DNA of 64,000 nucleotides from Spirosoma radiotolerans (lineage in GTDB: Bacteria > Bacteroidota > Bacteroidia > Cytophagales > Spirosomataceae), in contig NZ_CP010429.1 of assembly GCF_000974425.1 (NCBI RefSeq), positions 3,286,001 through 3,350,000 on the forward strand, written 5' to 3'. Positions 18,168 through 26,704 of the stretch are shown here, piece after piece. The translations under genes were made by a program, and so were the position numbers. The notes under the pieces are model-generated. The model was not told where the DNA came from and searched no databases. It saw nothing but the letters and a program-made list of their open reading frames with translations. The stretch's first letter is position 1, and each line of letters starts with the position of its first letter.

Positions 18168-19127
18168 TCAGAAGATCTCTTGCGCCACTTTCATGATGTT
18201 ATCGGACTTACCCATGGTGTAAAAGTGCATCACGGGTGCGCCATAGGCGATCAGTTCGCGACATTGCTGAATGCACCATTCGATACCAACCTGCCGGGCC
18301 TGCTGATCGTTCTCGCAGGCTTCCACCGCACGGACCAGATCGGCCGGCAATTCGAGGTGGAACAGCTTGGGTAAAACCTGAAGTTGCCGGCGGGTGCTGA
18401 GCGGTTTCAGACCCGGAATGATGGGCACATTAATCCCTTCCTTCCGGCAACGGTCGACAAAGTCGATGAACTTTTTATTGTCGAAAAACATCTGCGTCAC
18501 GATGTAATCCGCCCCTTTGTCTATCTTCTGTTTTAGGTACTGGAAATCGGTGTCATGGTCAGCAGCCTCAAAATGTTTCTCTGGGTAAGCGGCCACACCA
18601 ATGCAGAAGCTACTGGGGGCCAGGGCTGTATCTTCTTCGTGCAGGTAAATTCCTTTGTTCATATTGGCCACTTGCTCGACCAGCTCGCTGGCATACATGT
18701 AGCCATTTTCCTTAGCCTTAAAGGTCGTAAACGGCTTGGCTGGATCACCCCGTAGAACGAGGGCGTTGTCGATGCCCAGGTAGTGGAGGTCAATCAGAAA
18801 ATCCTCCGTTTCTTCACGGGAAAAACCACCGCAGAGCACATGCGGCACCGGATCAACGCCAAAGCGGTGCATAATGGCTGAACAAATCCCTACGGTACCG
18901 GGCCGTTTACGCGTTACAATTTTTTGAATGGTTCCATCGGGCAAGGGCCGCTCGATGTACTCCTCCCGATGGTAGGTAACGTCAATAAAAGGTGGCTTAA
19001 ACTCCATCAGCGGCTCGATATTGTCGAGCAGACTTTTCAGATTATCGCCTTTAATGGGCGGAATAACTTCAATGGAAAAAATTGGTTTGCCGTTAGCAGC
19101 CTTGATATGATCGGTAATTTTTGTCAT
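18168..19127 (-). CDS. metF: 5,10-methylenetetrahydrofolate reductase
   Basis: 319 residues. FAD enzyme that reduces methylene-THF to 5-methyl-THF for methionine synthesis. The TIM-barrel family shows FSIEVIPPIKGDN near the start, VLRGDPAKP, YPEKH and QMFFDNKKFIDFVDRCR in order. It is a single gene convergent with rhaT. No SAM or cobalamin riboswitch is visible in the short upstream gap. Confidence 0.95.
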   Translation of the reverse strand: MTKITDHIKAANGKPIFSIEVIPPIKGDNLKSLLDNIEPLMEFKPPFIDVTYHREEYIERPLPDGTIQKIVTRKRPGTVGICSAIMHRFGVDPVPHVLCGGFSREETEDFLIDLHYLGIDNALVLRGDPAKPFTTFKAKENGYMYASELVEQVANMNKGIYLHEEDTALAPSSFCIGVAAYPEKHFEAADHDTDFQYLKQKIDKGADYIVTQMFFDNKKFIDFVDRCRKEGINVPIIPGLKPLSTRRQLQVLPKLFHLELPADLVRAVEACENDQQARQVGIEWCIQQCRELIAYGAPVMHFYTMGKSDNIMKVAQEIF

Positions 19128-19177
19128 TAGTCAGAAAACACCAGCCAATTGATAAGCCAGCGAACAGAGGGGTAAAG

Positions 19178-20029
19178 TTAACGGGAAAACACCGCTAACC
19201 GCATGTAAATTCCATTAGCGGAACCCGTACTCCAGGGTTGTATATCCATCCGGCGACCCAGCGAACTCTGGTTTTTGACCTGGTGGAGCTTGGGAATCCC
19301 CCAGCCCACCAGCGAGCCAACAGCAGCTCCGGCAATCAAATCGGTTGGGTAATGCACCCCGGCTTCATACCGAAGCAAACAGGTAGCCGTTGCCAAACCG
19401 AGCGATCCGATCCAGACAACGGGCTTGAGCCGGGAATTCGGGAAATAGTGCCGAAACACTTCGCCCGTAAAAACAGCCGTAGCGAAGGCATGAGTGGCGT
19501 GTCCCGAAAAAAACGACTGCCGGGCATCCCGCGTTAATTTTTCCTCCAGGGGCACAGTCGGATTATAAACAAATGGACGCGGACGCTGCGTGACAGCCTT
19601 TACCACTCGCTCGAAGCCATTGGCAAACGCTATCGTTTCCACAAACATGATGCCCACCGTTTTAATGTCCTGCCGCATTGGTTTGGTACCCAGCGCGAGT
19701 AAGCCAAAAACGGCCGCATTGCCCGCCAGCGTAACATCACTTAGCCTGGCAGCCGACGTCGACCACTGGTAAGTCGCTTTCCGGTCGAACGAATTAATAT
19801 CGGCCCGATTCAGGACAGAAACCTCAGCAGGAGTCAGTGGATCGATCGTCGAATTGAGCGCAAACAAGCCCCCCTGTATGGCGGCACCTGCGCCTAGCAA
19901 GGCAATTTCCCGGCCTGTCTTTAATTCGTAAGGCGATGGTGTTTGTGCAAATGAAGCATGGACAAAGAAAAATGAACTGAGAATAAGAACAAGGGTACTT
20001 TCTGTAACCAACTTTGGCGAATACTTCAT
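19178..20029 (-). CDS. PAP2-family phosphatase, exported
   Basis: 283 residues with an N-terminal signal (cleavage near HASFAQ). The three phosphatidic acid phosphatase type 2 motifs are present: KAVTQRPRPF, SGHATHAFA and RYEAGVHYPTDLIAG, containing the catalytic histidines. The likely substrate is a lipid phosphate or pyrophosphate in the envelope. The C-terminal GAAVGSLVGWGIPKLHQ helix matches related outer-envelope PAP2 proteins of Bacteroidota. Confidence 0.88.
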   Translation of the reverse strand: MKYSPKLVTESTLVLILSSFFFVHASFAQTPSPYELKTGREIALLGAGAAIQGGLFALNSTIDPLTPAEVSVLNRADINSFDRKATYQWSTSAARLSDVTLAGNAAVFGLLALGTKPMRQDIKTVGIMFVETIAFANGFERVVKAVTQRPRPFVYNPTVPLEEKLTRDARQSFFSGHATHAFATAVFTGEVFRHYFPNSRLKPVVWIGSLGLATATCLLRYEAGVHYPTDLIAGAAVGSLVGWGIPKLHQVKNQSSLGRRMDIQPWSTGSANGIYMRLAVFSR

Positions 20030-20050
20030 GCGTTAACGATCATACATTGT

Positions 20051-23000
20051 TTAAACCACCTTCACGACGTTCGGTTCAGTTGATAAATAGACCAGCCGCC
20101 CTTCTACCTCATGAAAGCCCATCTCCCGGTATAAATTGGTAAAGTACTTCAACGAATCCATTGGGTTTGCCACCGATGAAGGCACGTCATTCAATTCGGA
20201 TGCGACCGGCACCGACTCATACTGAACTAGTACGATATGCCCATCCGGATAATGCACAACGCGATGCGGGGCGCCATGCACGCGTTTATTGCTCAATATA
20301 CTGCGGTCCGTATCGATCCGAAGCGATGCATCGAACAAGGATGACAGGGCGGGATGCGTGACGAGAGTCATCAGGCTTTGTTTTAACTCCGCCGTTTCAG
20401 CCTGGCGAACAAGGCCCTCGCTTACCAGTTGGCGCAACACGGTGTCAATGCTTTCCGGACCTCTTACCAGGCTCAGGGCCGCACAGAGTTTTCGGTCCCG
20501 CTCGCGGGTGCGTTCAAATGTCGCTACGTCAAACATACGGTCGGCCTGTCGGCGCAACTGCAAGTCCTGCCCCCGGTGCCCGCTCACAATTTCTTCCAGC
20601 ACAATTTCATCGAGCGGTCCTTCCTCTTTCTGGTGCGAAAACGAATCAGTACACAGGCTGATCTGGTAACTGAGTTGCCCTTCCTGCCAGGCACAGCCGC
20701 AGTTTCGGGCCACCTCACTGTCGCGCAGGAACGCATGCAGCCAGTGGCTAATGGTATTCTGTTGCCCTTTGGTAAAATCCTTTGCTTCACTGATCACATA
20801 AAGCCGGTCTGTTGGTCGGGTAAAGGCCACATAGAGCAGGTTCATGTTTTCCAGAAACGTACGGGTGAACTCATCTTCGTACTGATCGGCAATTACCTTC
20901 GGCGTGCCGCGCAGTTTGCTGGTCGTATGGGCCGGAGCCGACAACAAGCGGGTTAGCTGACCCGCCCCGTTTTCATGCGTGAGGGCATCGGTCCGAATTG
21001 CTGACAGGTCGAGCCAGATTGTGCTATCGTTGATTGGCTCCACTTTCCAGTTGGCAAACGGTATGATAACTACCGGAAATTCAAGTCCTTTCGATCGGTG
21101 AACGGTCTGAATGCTCACCGCATTGCGGGCATTTCCTTCCACCGAAATCTTCTGTCTGACGCCTTCCCAGTACAATAGGAAATCACTCAGGTGGCCGCTT
21201 CGTTTGTGGTTAAATGCCAGTACCTCATCCAGAAAACGGAATAGAAATGGGTTATGCTCCGCCTGGTTAAACAGCCCAAACTGGGCAGTCAATCGCTCAG
21301 CCAGTTCGTATGGATTGAGCTGCCCCATCACGTAAGGGTCCAGCGGGTATCCTGCTTCAGCGAGGTACGCGTAGGTGGCGTCGATATCGCGTTCGGCAAC
21401 GGCGCTCAATTTCCCAGTCAACACATCGTCAGGAAAAATACCCTGCACTACCCGGTGAAACAGATATAGCAATTCGTAACGAAGGAGCTTCTGGTCGGGT
21501 CGTTGAAGGAGTTGCATCAGCGTCACCAGCCACTTGACGGGATCTGAAAACTCCAGCGATAGAGAGTCCGCCGACACCAGCGGAATCCGTCTGGCATTCA
21601 GCTCGTTGGCGAGGGCTTTTGCGTGCGATTTTTTGCGACATAAAATGGCAATGTCGCCATAGGAATAGCCGTCAGCCAGCGCTTTATCCAGATGCGCCAT
21701 CGTTTTTTCGAGCATCTGTGCGGTTATATCTTTCTCGGCCTCGACATCTTTGGCGACAAAGTCGATCTGAACATGACCGGCCGTGTGTGCGTTTGGCTGG
21801 GCTTTCTGGTGAAATTGTTTTCCCGGATCGAACACCTCCGCTAATTTCGGATGCTGGCTTTCGAACTTACGGGCGGTGAACTCGAAGAAGTCATTGTTGA
21901 ACCGGACAATTGGCTCCGCACTTCGCCAGTTGGTATCGAGCAGGGCTTCCTGCAAATGCCCGTCCAGCATGTCAATACGATCTGCCGTCCAGGAACCGGG
22001 GTTATGCGCCTGTTTCAGCGTGTCCAAATCTTTCCGGTGCAGGGCAACAATCTGGTCCATATCGCCCCCGCGGAATCGGTAAATCGCCTGTTTTCCATCG
22101 CCAACGGCCAGGTTGAAATGATCGGCCCCGAGGGCGTTTTCGATCAGCGGCAGCAGGTTGGCAAATTGAAGCCGCGACGTGTCCTGAAACTCGTCGATCA
22201 GGATATGGTTGTATTTAGTGCCCAGCCGTTCATACAGAAATGGGACGGGCTCGGACGCGACAATGCTAAGAATTTTCTTATTGAATTCGGAGATGTGTAC
22301 CCGGCCATCTTTCCGAAGTAGCTCATCAAATTCAACCCGCATCTGTTTCAGCAACGCCAGCTTCTGCAAATGCGGCAACAGGCAATCAAATAATGTGACC
22401 TGCAGGCCCCGTTCATCGCGAACGCGAAGAATGTGGGTAATACAGTCAGCTAACTCACTGGCCATACCGTCGATTAGGCCCTGAACGGGTAAGGGTGTTT
22501 TTTTGGTGTACCAGTCGCCATTGTTCAGCGCATTATGGACTCGGGTTCCCGCATCCCGCTGTGCGTTGCCTTCTGCAATGGCTTTAAAAAAACCGCCGAC
22601 GCCACTGGCTCCGTAACTAAAATCTTTCTCGTCTAAACCAGCCTCGGTTATGCATTTCCAGGCTCGCTGGCCATGGGTAATAATCTCGGCCTCAACCTGT
22701 TGATTATGGGTAAGCAACTGAGTCCGAATGACGCGCAGCGCACCGGGCGACAGTTCCTGAGCCGCGTTGACAGCCTCATAGAATTGATCGGATGTAAGGT
22801 TGCGGCCAAATTCTTTGAGCAGTTCGGGGAGTTGGTTCCAGCTTTTACCTTCAGCAGCCGTATTGGTGTAGTACTCGCTCAAAATGGCTGTAATCTCCTC
22901 CATCTCGTCGGTACCCGCTTTTTCAATCAGGTTGTCGATGGCCATTTCGAGCACTTCATCGGTTTCCAGCTCTACTTCAAAAGAGTAAGGCAGGCCCAGC

Positions 23001-23395
23001 TCGTCGGTGAAGGCCATGACAATCCGTTGCGTGAAGGAGTCAATGGTGGTTACACTAAAATCAGCGTAGCGGTGCAGAATGGTTCGGAAAACGCCGGACG
23101 CTTTTTTGCGTAAGGCCCCTTTGGCTACATCGAACGAATCGGTACCTGGTTGCGCCCCATACAGTTCGGCCACCAGTTCAGTCAACAGAGGGGATTCTTT
23201 TGTCCCGGCGATGCCGGACAGATTTTCCAGAATCCGATTTTTCATTTCGTTGGCGGCCGCATTGGTAAACGTTACTGCCAGAATCCGCCGGAAATAGCTA
23301 TCCTCCACATCTGGCCGCAGAGCCAGTTTAAGATACTCTTTTGTGAGCGTGTATGTCTTCCCCGACCCAGCCGAAGAGCTATAAATTTTAAACAT
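20051..23395 (-). CDS. UvrD/Rep-family helicase of the AddA/RecB type
   Basis: 1114 residues. Superfamily 1A DNA helicase expected to act in double-strand break end processing with an AddB-like partner. Helicase motifs appear in order: Walker A SSAGSGKTYTL (about 6-16), Walker B LIDEFQDTSRLQ, GDGKQAIYRFRGGD, DTNWRSAEPIVRFN, QTVHRSKGLEFPVV and LLYVAFTRPTDRLYVI. The C-terminal region, where AddA-type proteins carry a PD-(D/E)xK nuclease with an acidic D...YKT-like active site, reads VVHYPDGHIVLVQYESV. The usual Asp and Lys seem to be lost, so the nuclease may be inactive. No addB-like gene is adjacent. Confidence 0.85.
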   Translation of the reverse strand: MFKIYSSSAGSGKTYTLTKEYLKLALRPDVEDSYFRRILAVTFTNAAANEMKNRILENLSGIAGTKESPLLTELVAELYGAQPGTDSFDVAKGALRKKASGVFRTILHRYADFSVTTIDSFTQRIVMAFTDELGLPYSFEVELETDEVLEMAIDNLIEKAGTDEMEEITAILSEYYTNTAAEGKSWNQLPELLKEFGRNLTSDQFYEAVNAAQELSPGALRVIRTQLLTHNQQVEAEIITHGQRAWKCITEAGLDEKDFSYGASGVGGFFKAIAEGNAQRDAGTRVHNALNNGDWYTKKTPLPVQGLIDGMASELADCITHILRVRDERGLQVTLFDCLLPHLQKLALLKQMRVEFDELLRKDGRVHISEFNKKILSIVASEPVPFLYERLGTKYNHILIDEFQDTSRLQFANLLPLIENALGADHFNLAVGDGKQAIYRFRGGDMDQIVALHRKDLDTLKQAHNPGSWTADRIDMLDGHLQEALLDTNWRSAEPIVRFNNDFFEFTARKFESQHPKLAEVFDPGKQFHQKAQPNAHTAGHVQIDFVAKDVEAEKDITAQMLEKTMAHLDKALADGYSYGDIAILCRKKSHAKALANELNARRIPLVSADSLSLEFSDPVKWLVTLMQLLQRPDQKLLRYELLYLFHRVVQGIFPDDVLTGKLSAVAERDIDATYAYLAEAGYPLDPYVMGQLNPYELAERLTAQFGLFNQAEHNPFLFRFLDEVLAFNHKRSGHLSDFLLYWEGVRQKISVEGNARNAVSIQTVHRSKGLEFPVVIIPFANWKVEPINDSTIWLDLSAIRTDALTHENGAGQLTRLLSAPAHTTSKLRGTPKVIADQYEDEFTRTFLENMNLLYVAFTRPTDRLYVISEAKDFTKGQQNTISHWLHAFLRDSEVARNCGCAWQEGQLSYQISLCTDSFSHQKEEGPLDEIVLEEIVSGHRGQDLQLRRQADRMFDVATFERTRERDRKLCAALSLVRGPESIDTVLRQLVSEGLVRQAETAELKQSLMTLVTHPALSSLFDASLRIDTDRSILSNKRVHGAPHRVVHYPDGHIVLVQYESVPVASELNDVPSSVANPMDSLKYFTNLYREMGFHEVEGRLVYLSTEPNVVKVV

Positions 23396-23452
23396 GGATG
23401 TTTTTGAGGTGCGGTCAGCTCTTCTCCCTTCTACTACTCGCTCCTAACTCCT

Positions 23453-23983
23453 TTAAAAATTATACCGAAGTCCAATACCCGTGTTCAGGCTCAGGAAAAA
23501 CGGGGACTGTAGGAGTTCGACGTAGGCCCCCGTTTCCAGAAAGATGGAATACGGTTTATTGACCGGAAAAAACTCCAGGCCACCAATACCGGAACCACCC
23601 AGTGAGAGTGTTTTCTGGTATTCGCCATTGAGCCGGAGCGGATAAGTCCGGCGGTTGTTTATTTGCCCCCCAAATCCGTAATACGCCCGAATACTTTCGC
23701 TCTTGGTCACGGCCGTATGCCAGAGATAATGCCCCTGAACGGTCAGCCCAACGCTTCGATAATCGCCGGGGCCATAACTGCGTTTGGTGCCATAGAGCCC
23801 ACCATAAGTACCAATGTTGAGGTCGAAGGCGCGGTTGTTGCCAAAATATTTACGAACGTTGATACCCGATGGTTCCCCAAGCCGAACCCCCACCGACCAG
23901 TTGTTATACTGCGCCTGTGCAACAGTGGATGTCATTACCCAACCCAACAGGGCCAGTGACGAAATCAATACGAATCTTTTCAT
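23453..23983 (-). CDS. Outer membrane beta-barrel protein
   Basis: 176 residues. A signal peptide of about 24 residues (ending in TVAQAQ) is followed by alternating strands with glycine and aromatic residues and a C-terminal aromatic residue (GIGLRYNF), as in small outer membrane barrels. The start of the mature protein, NNWSVGVRLGEPSGINVRKYF, is typical of Bacteroidota porin-like proteins of unknown role. It lies 57 bp downstream-strand-adjacent to the helicase start and is transcribed in the same direction, upstream of it. Confidence 0.75.
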   Translation of the reverse strand: MKRFVLISSLALLGWVMTSTVAQAQYNNWSVGVRLGEPSGINVRKYFGNNRAFDLNIGTYGGLYGTKRSYGPGDYRSVGLTVQGHYLWHTAVTKSESIRAYYGFGGQINNRRTYPLRLNGEYQKTLSLGGSGIGGLEFFPVNKPYSIFLETGAYVELLQSPFFLSLNTGIGLRYNF

Positions 23984-24059
23984 AATTACGATAGGAAATA
24001 ACCTTTGACTTTCCCTGCCGGTCGAAGTAACAGACGGAACGGACTCGCCTTAGCTAAGG

Positions 24060-25190
24060 TCAGGCATTCGAAACAAGTTCCGGTCTGGTGGCTTCATCGC
24101 CGGTTCCGATGGGTAAATCTGTCGGCAATGGGGCATCTGGCATCTGCCGGAGCACCGCAATCAGGCTTTCATTTTCGGTCGTTGTACCCACTGAAATTCG
24201 CAGGCAACCATCGCATAATTTTACTTTCGAACGGTCCCGAACAATTACCTGCTGGTCGATCAGGTAGGCAAACGTAGCGTTGGCATCGGCAAATTGTACC
24301 AGCAGAAAGTTAGCGTCTGACGGGTGAATAACCTGCACCGTTGGCAGTGAGCGCAGTTTCTCGGCTAACTGCTGCCGTTCGGCCATGATCTGTGCCACCA
24401 TTTGGTTCTTTTCCTCTTCATGCAGCAGCGCGTCCAGCGCGAGGGCCTGCGTTGGGGCCGAGATGTTGTACGGTGGCTTTATTTTGTTCAGGACGCCAAT
24501 CAATTCTTCCGATGCAAAGCACATACCAAGCCGGAGAGCCGCCAGCCCCCAGGCTTTCGAAAAGGTTTGCAGCACCACCAGATTCGGGTAGTTATCCAGT
24601 TCGCCCGTCCAGGACGGCGTCGGAGCAAAATCAATATACGCTTCATCGACAATAACCAGCGATTGACTGGCTGCATTCAGGATGGTGCGGATGGCATCAG
24701 CCTGGAGTAAATTGCCCGATGGATTGTTGGGTGAGCAAAGCCAGATGAGCTTGGTCCGGTCCGTTATAGCGGCCAACACAGCCTCGGTATCTACCTGAAA
24801 ATCGGGCGTTAAGGGCACTTTGATGATATTAACATCATTCACCGCGGCCGACACTTCGTACATGCCATAGGTTGGCGGCATGATCAGAATGGAGTCCTGA
24901 CCGCCGGGCGTACAGGTGGCCCGAACCAGCAGGTCAATGGGTTCGTCGGACCCGTTTCCCAGGAAAATCTGCTCCGGGCGAACGCCTTTTATGGGTGCCA
25001 GCCGATGCTTGATGGCTCCCTGGTGCGGGTCGGGATAGCGATTGTAATCACCCTGGGTTGTTGTGGAGCCCAGTGGATTTTCATTGGCATCCAGAAATAT
25101 ACCTTCTTTACCCGTGTACTCATCGCGAGCTGATGAGTAGGGCGTCAGGCTCAGAATGTGCGGGCGGAGGAGATTGGTAAGACTAAACAT
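24060..25190 (-). CDS. hisC: Histidinol-phosphate aminotransferase
   Basis: 376 residues from the ATG at 25190 (MFSLTNLLRPHI); the earlier TTG at 25211 is less likely. PLP-dependent class II aminotransferase for the seventh step of histidine synthesis. Visible are DANENPLG, LGNGSDEPIDLLVR, CSPNNPSGN, VDEAYIDF and the PLP-lysine segment TFSKAWGLAALRLG. It is separated by about 5 kb and five genes from hisD and hisG, and has its own -7 element. It therefore lies outside the attenuated hisGD transcript. Confidence 0.93.
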   Translation of the reverse strand: MFSLTNLLRPHILSLTPYSSARDEYTGKEGIFLDANENPLGSTTTQGDYNRYPDPHQGAIKHRLAPIKGVRPEQIFLGNGSDEPIDLLVRATCTPGGQDSILIMPPTYGMYEVSAAVNDVNIIKVPLTPDFQVDTEAVLAAITDRTKLIWLCSPNNPSGNLLQADAIRTILNAASQSLVIVDEAYIDFAPTPSWTGELDNYPNLVVLQTFSKAWGLAALRLGMCFASEELIGVLNKIKPPYNISAPTQALALDALLHEEEKNQMVAQIMAERQQLAEKLRSLPTVQVIHPSDANFLLVQFADANATFAYLIDQQVIVRDRSKVKLCDGCLRISVGTTTENESLIAVLRQMPDAPLPTDLPIGTGDEATRPELVSNA

Positions 25191-25290
25191 CGGAAACAAC
25201 GGTACGTTCAATTGACTAAGTTGATGGTTTATAGTGAATGACGAAATTGCTTTCTTTACTCAGCAACCAGTCCGCATAAACCTTTACCCA

Positions 25291-25298
25291 CAAATATA
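25291..25298 (-). promoter_or_regulatory. -7 element of hisC
   Basis: On the minus strand it reads TATATTTG, an exact TAnnTTTG match about 100 bp before the hisC ATG. No clear -33 TTTG is present. Confidence 0.45.
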
Positions 25299-25442
25299 CC
25301 GCCTTCCGGTAGACCTAACCAGTTTCCCGGCTAAACAACATCAGTTTACCGGCATAATCAGGTTTTACAGACGCCTTCTGGGCGTTGAATAAGCGACCAA
25401 GTCGGGCAATTAATAAGAATAACGCGAGTAATGGGTATCAAT

Positions 25443-25469
25443 TAGTGCTAGTCAACTAGTGCTAGTCAA
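25443..25469. repeat. Tandem 13-bp repeat
   Basis: TAGTGCTAGTCAA occurs twice, at 25443-25455 and 25457-25469, with period 14. It lies upstream of the hisC promoter element and could be a regulator site; no further support is visible. Confidence 0.5.
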
Positions 25470-25518
25470 AAAATTGAGTGCCGCAACGTTAAATGAAGTC
25501 ATTATTCACCATGTAAAT

Positions 25519-25549
25519 AAGCCTCGCCGGAGAGAGTCCAGCGAGGCTT
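25519..25549 (-). terminator. Hairpin after the beta-barrel gene
   Basis: Perfect 9-bp stem AAGCCTCGC / GCGAGGCTT at 25519-25527 and 25541-25549. A T-rich stretch precedes it and a short ATTTA follows on the minus strand. Likely terminator of the gene at 25600-26367. Confidence 0.6.
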
Positions 25550-25599
25550 ATAAAAAATCTGTTGTCGATTGACCTGTTGATAATCGTCTAGTTTGTGTA

Positions 25600-26367
25600 T
25601 TAAAACTTAGCCGTCAGGCCAACCTTCAAAGCCGAAACACCATAACCGACTTCAGCAAAGGCCCCAATTTTTGGACTGAACAGGTAGCGGGCTCCCGCAT
25701 GAATGCCAATCCATAACCCGCTGTTGTAGCCGCTACCATAATCACTGTAGCTGTAACCGTACGAATCATGGTAACCCGCATGACGAAACCCAAGCGACGC
25801 GCCGATGTAAGGATCAAATTCGGAGTTTTGTACATTCAGGGCTTCTCCCAGATGATAGGAAGCGCGGGCACCGGCGTAGATAAACGTGTAGCCACCGGAA
25901 TAATAGCCATAGTTATATCGGAAATAGTCGATCGAGCCACCCACCGAAAAGTTGTTTTTTACGTCAACTTCAGCCGAGACTCCCAGCGGTAAACCACCAC
26001 CATAGTAAGCGGCTAGTCCGACACCGGCATTGAGGTACACGTGCCGCCCATTGGTACCCTTTACTAGTTGGGGTCGGGCCGGTGCCGACTGAGCAACCGG
26101 TTTCGCGTGAGCCTCTGTTTGCCGGGACACTACGGGTTCAGAAGTGGGTTTAGTTGCGGACGTTTGTGCTTCTGTTTTTACCGCACCCGTTGGGGCCGGG
26201 GCAAGCGCTGTTTTTTTAACCGACGTTTGTGCGGTACGGGTAGCCGAAGCAGCGGGACGAGCTGCGGGTTTCGTGGATGTACGCCGGACGGGTTGCTGGG
26301 CCAACGCAGGGCCAACCGAGAGGGTAACGGCCAGGGCTAACGTGGCGAATCGAGTAATCGTTTGCAT
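25600..26367 (-). CDS. Outer membrane beta-barrel protein with Ala/Thr/Pro-rich linker
   Basis: 255 residues. A signal peptide (cleavage near ALAQQ) is followed by about 85 residues of low-complexity Ala/Thr/Pro/Lys sequence, a likely periplasmic linker. A beta-barrel of about 145 residues follows, with many Tyr and Gly residues (YYGGG, YNYGYYSGGYTFIYAG, YGYSYSDYGSGYNSG) and the terminal strand VGYGVSALKVGLTAKF. It resembles outer-membrane-protein-beta-barrel (PF13505-like) proteins. The function is unknown. Confidence 0.75.
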   Translation of the reverse strand: MQTITRFATLALAVTLSVGPALAQQPVRRTSTKPAARPAASATRTAQTSVKKTALAPAPTGAVKTEAQTSATKPTSEPVVSRQTEAHAKPVAQSAPARPQLVKGTNGRHVYLNAGVGLAAYYGGGLPLGVSAEVDVKNNFSVGGSIDYFRYNYGYYSGGYTFIYAGARASYHLGEALNVQNSEFDPYIGASLGFRHAGYHDSYGYSYSDYGSGYNSGLWIGIHAGARYLFSPKIGAFAEVGYGVSALKVGLTAKF

Positions 26368-26404
26368 GATTGATTGTTGTTTCTGTTTTTTTTGAGGAAC
26401 GCTG

Positions 26405-26412
26405 CAAACGTA
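26405..26412 (-). promoter_or_regulatory. -7 element of the beta-barrel gene
   Basis: The minus strand reads TACGTTTG, an exact TAnnTTTG match 38 bp before the ATG at 26367. The rest of the 337-bp gap (26368-26704) shows only a small AACTGCC/GGCAGTT hairpin near 26450 and the kinase promoter element. Confidence 0.45.
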
Positions 26413-26668
26413 CAGCTAGCCCCACCCCTGAACCAGGCATGTTTACACAAACTGCCTTTTTAGGCAGTTGAGATGCGATTTAAGATCCATGAAGTGATTT
26501 ATTCTATTTGAGTAGCTGGCCTTATCCTGTTCTGACTGAGCATTAAATCAAGGGTAGTTTATGAAAACGCTTAAAAACAAATAGGCTTTGTTTAACCTCA
26601 ATAATTGCCGTCCACATAAATCTCACTCCGCTCGATAGAGCGATTAAATTTATTAAAACTGGTTTCAA

Positions 26669-26676
26669 TAAATTTG
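26669..26676 (+). promoter_or_regulatory. -7 element of the LytS-type kinase gene
   Basis: TAAATTTG matches TAnnTTTG exactly, 28 bp before the ATG at 26705. The -33 element is not clear. Confidence 0.45.
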
Positions 26677-26704
26677 TCTATCCTCTTGAGACCTTTTCTA
26701 CCTG

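Larger units (their letters stand above)
25212..25599. other. Intergenic region with hisC promoter element and a direct repeat
   Basis: This region of about 390 bp holds no gene. It contains the hisC -7 element (25291-25298, minus strand), a 13-bp direct repeat at 25443-25469 and the hairpin at 25519-25549. Confidence 0.5.

Noticed and set aside
20429..20956. 175-codon plus-strand frame opposite the AddA-like helicase
   Set aside because: Shadow of the helicase coding frame with no domain of its own.
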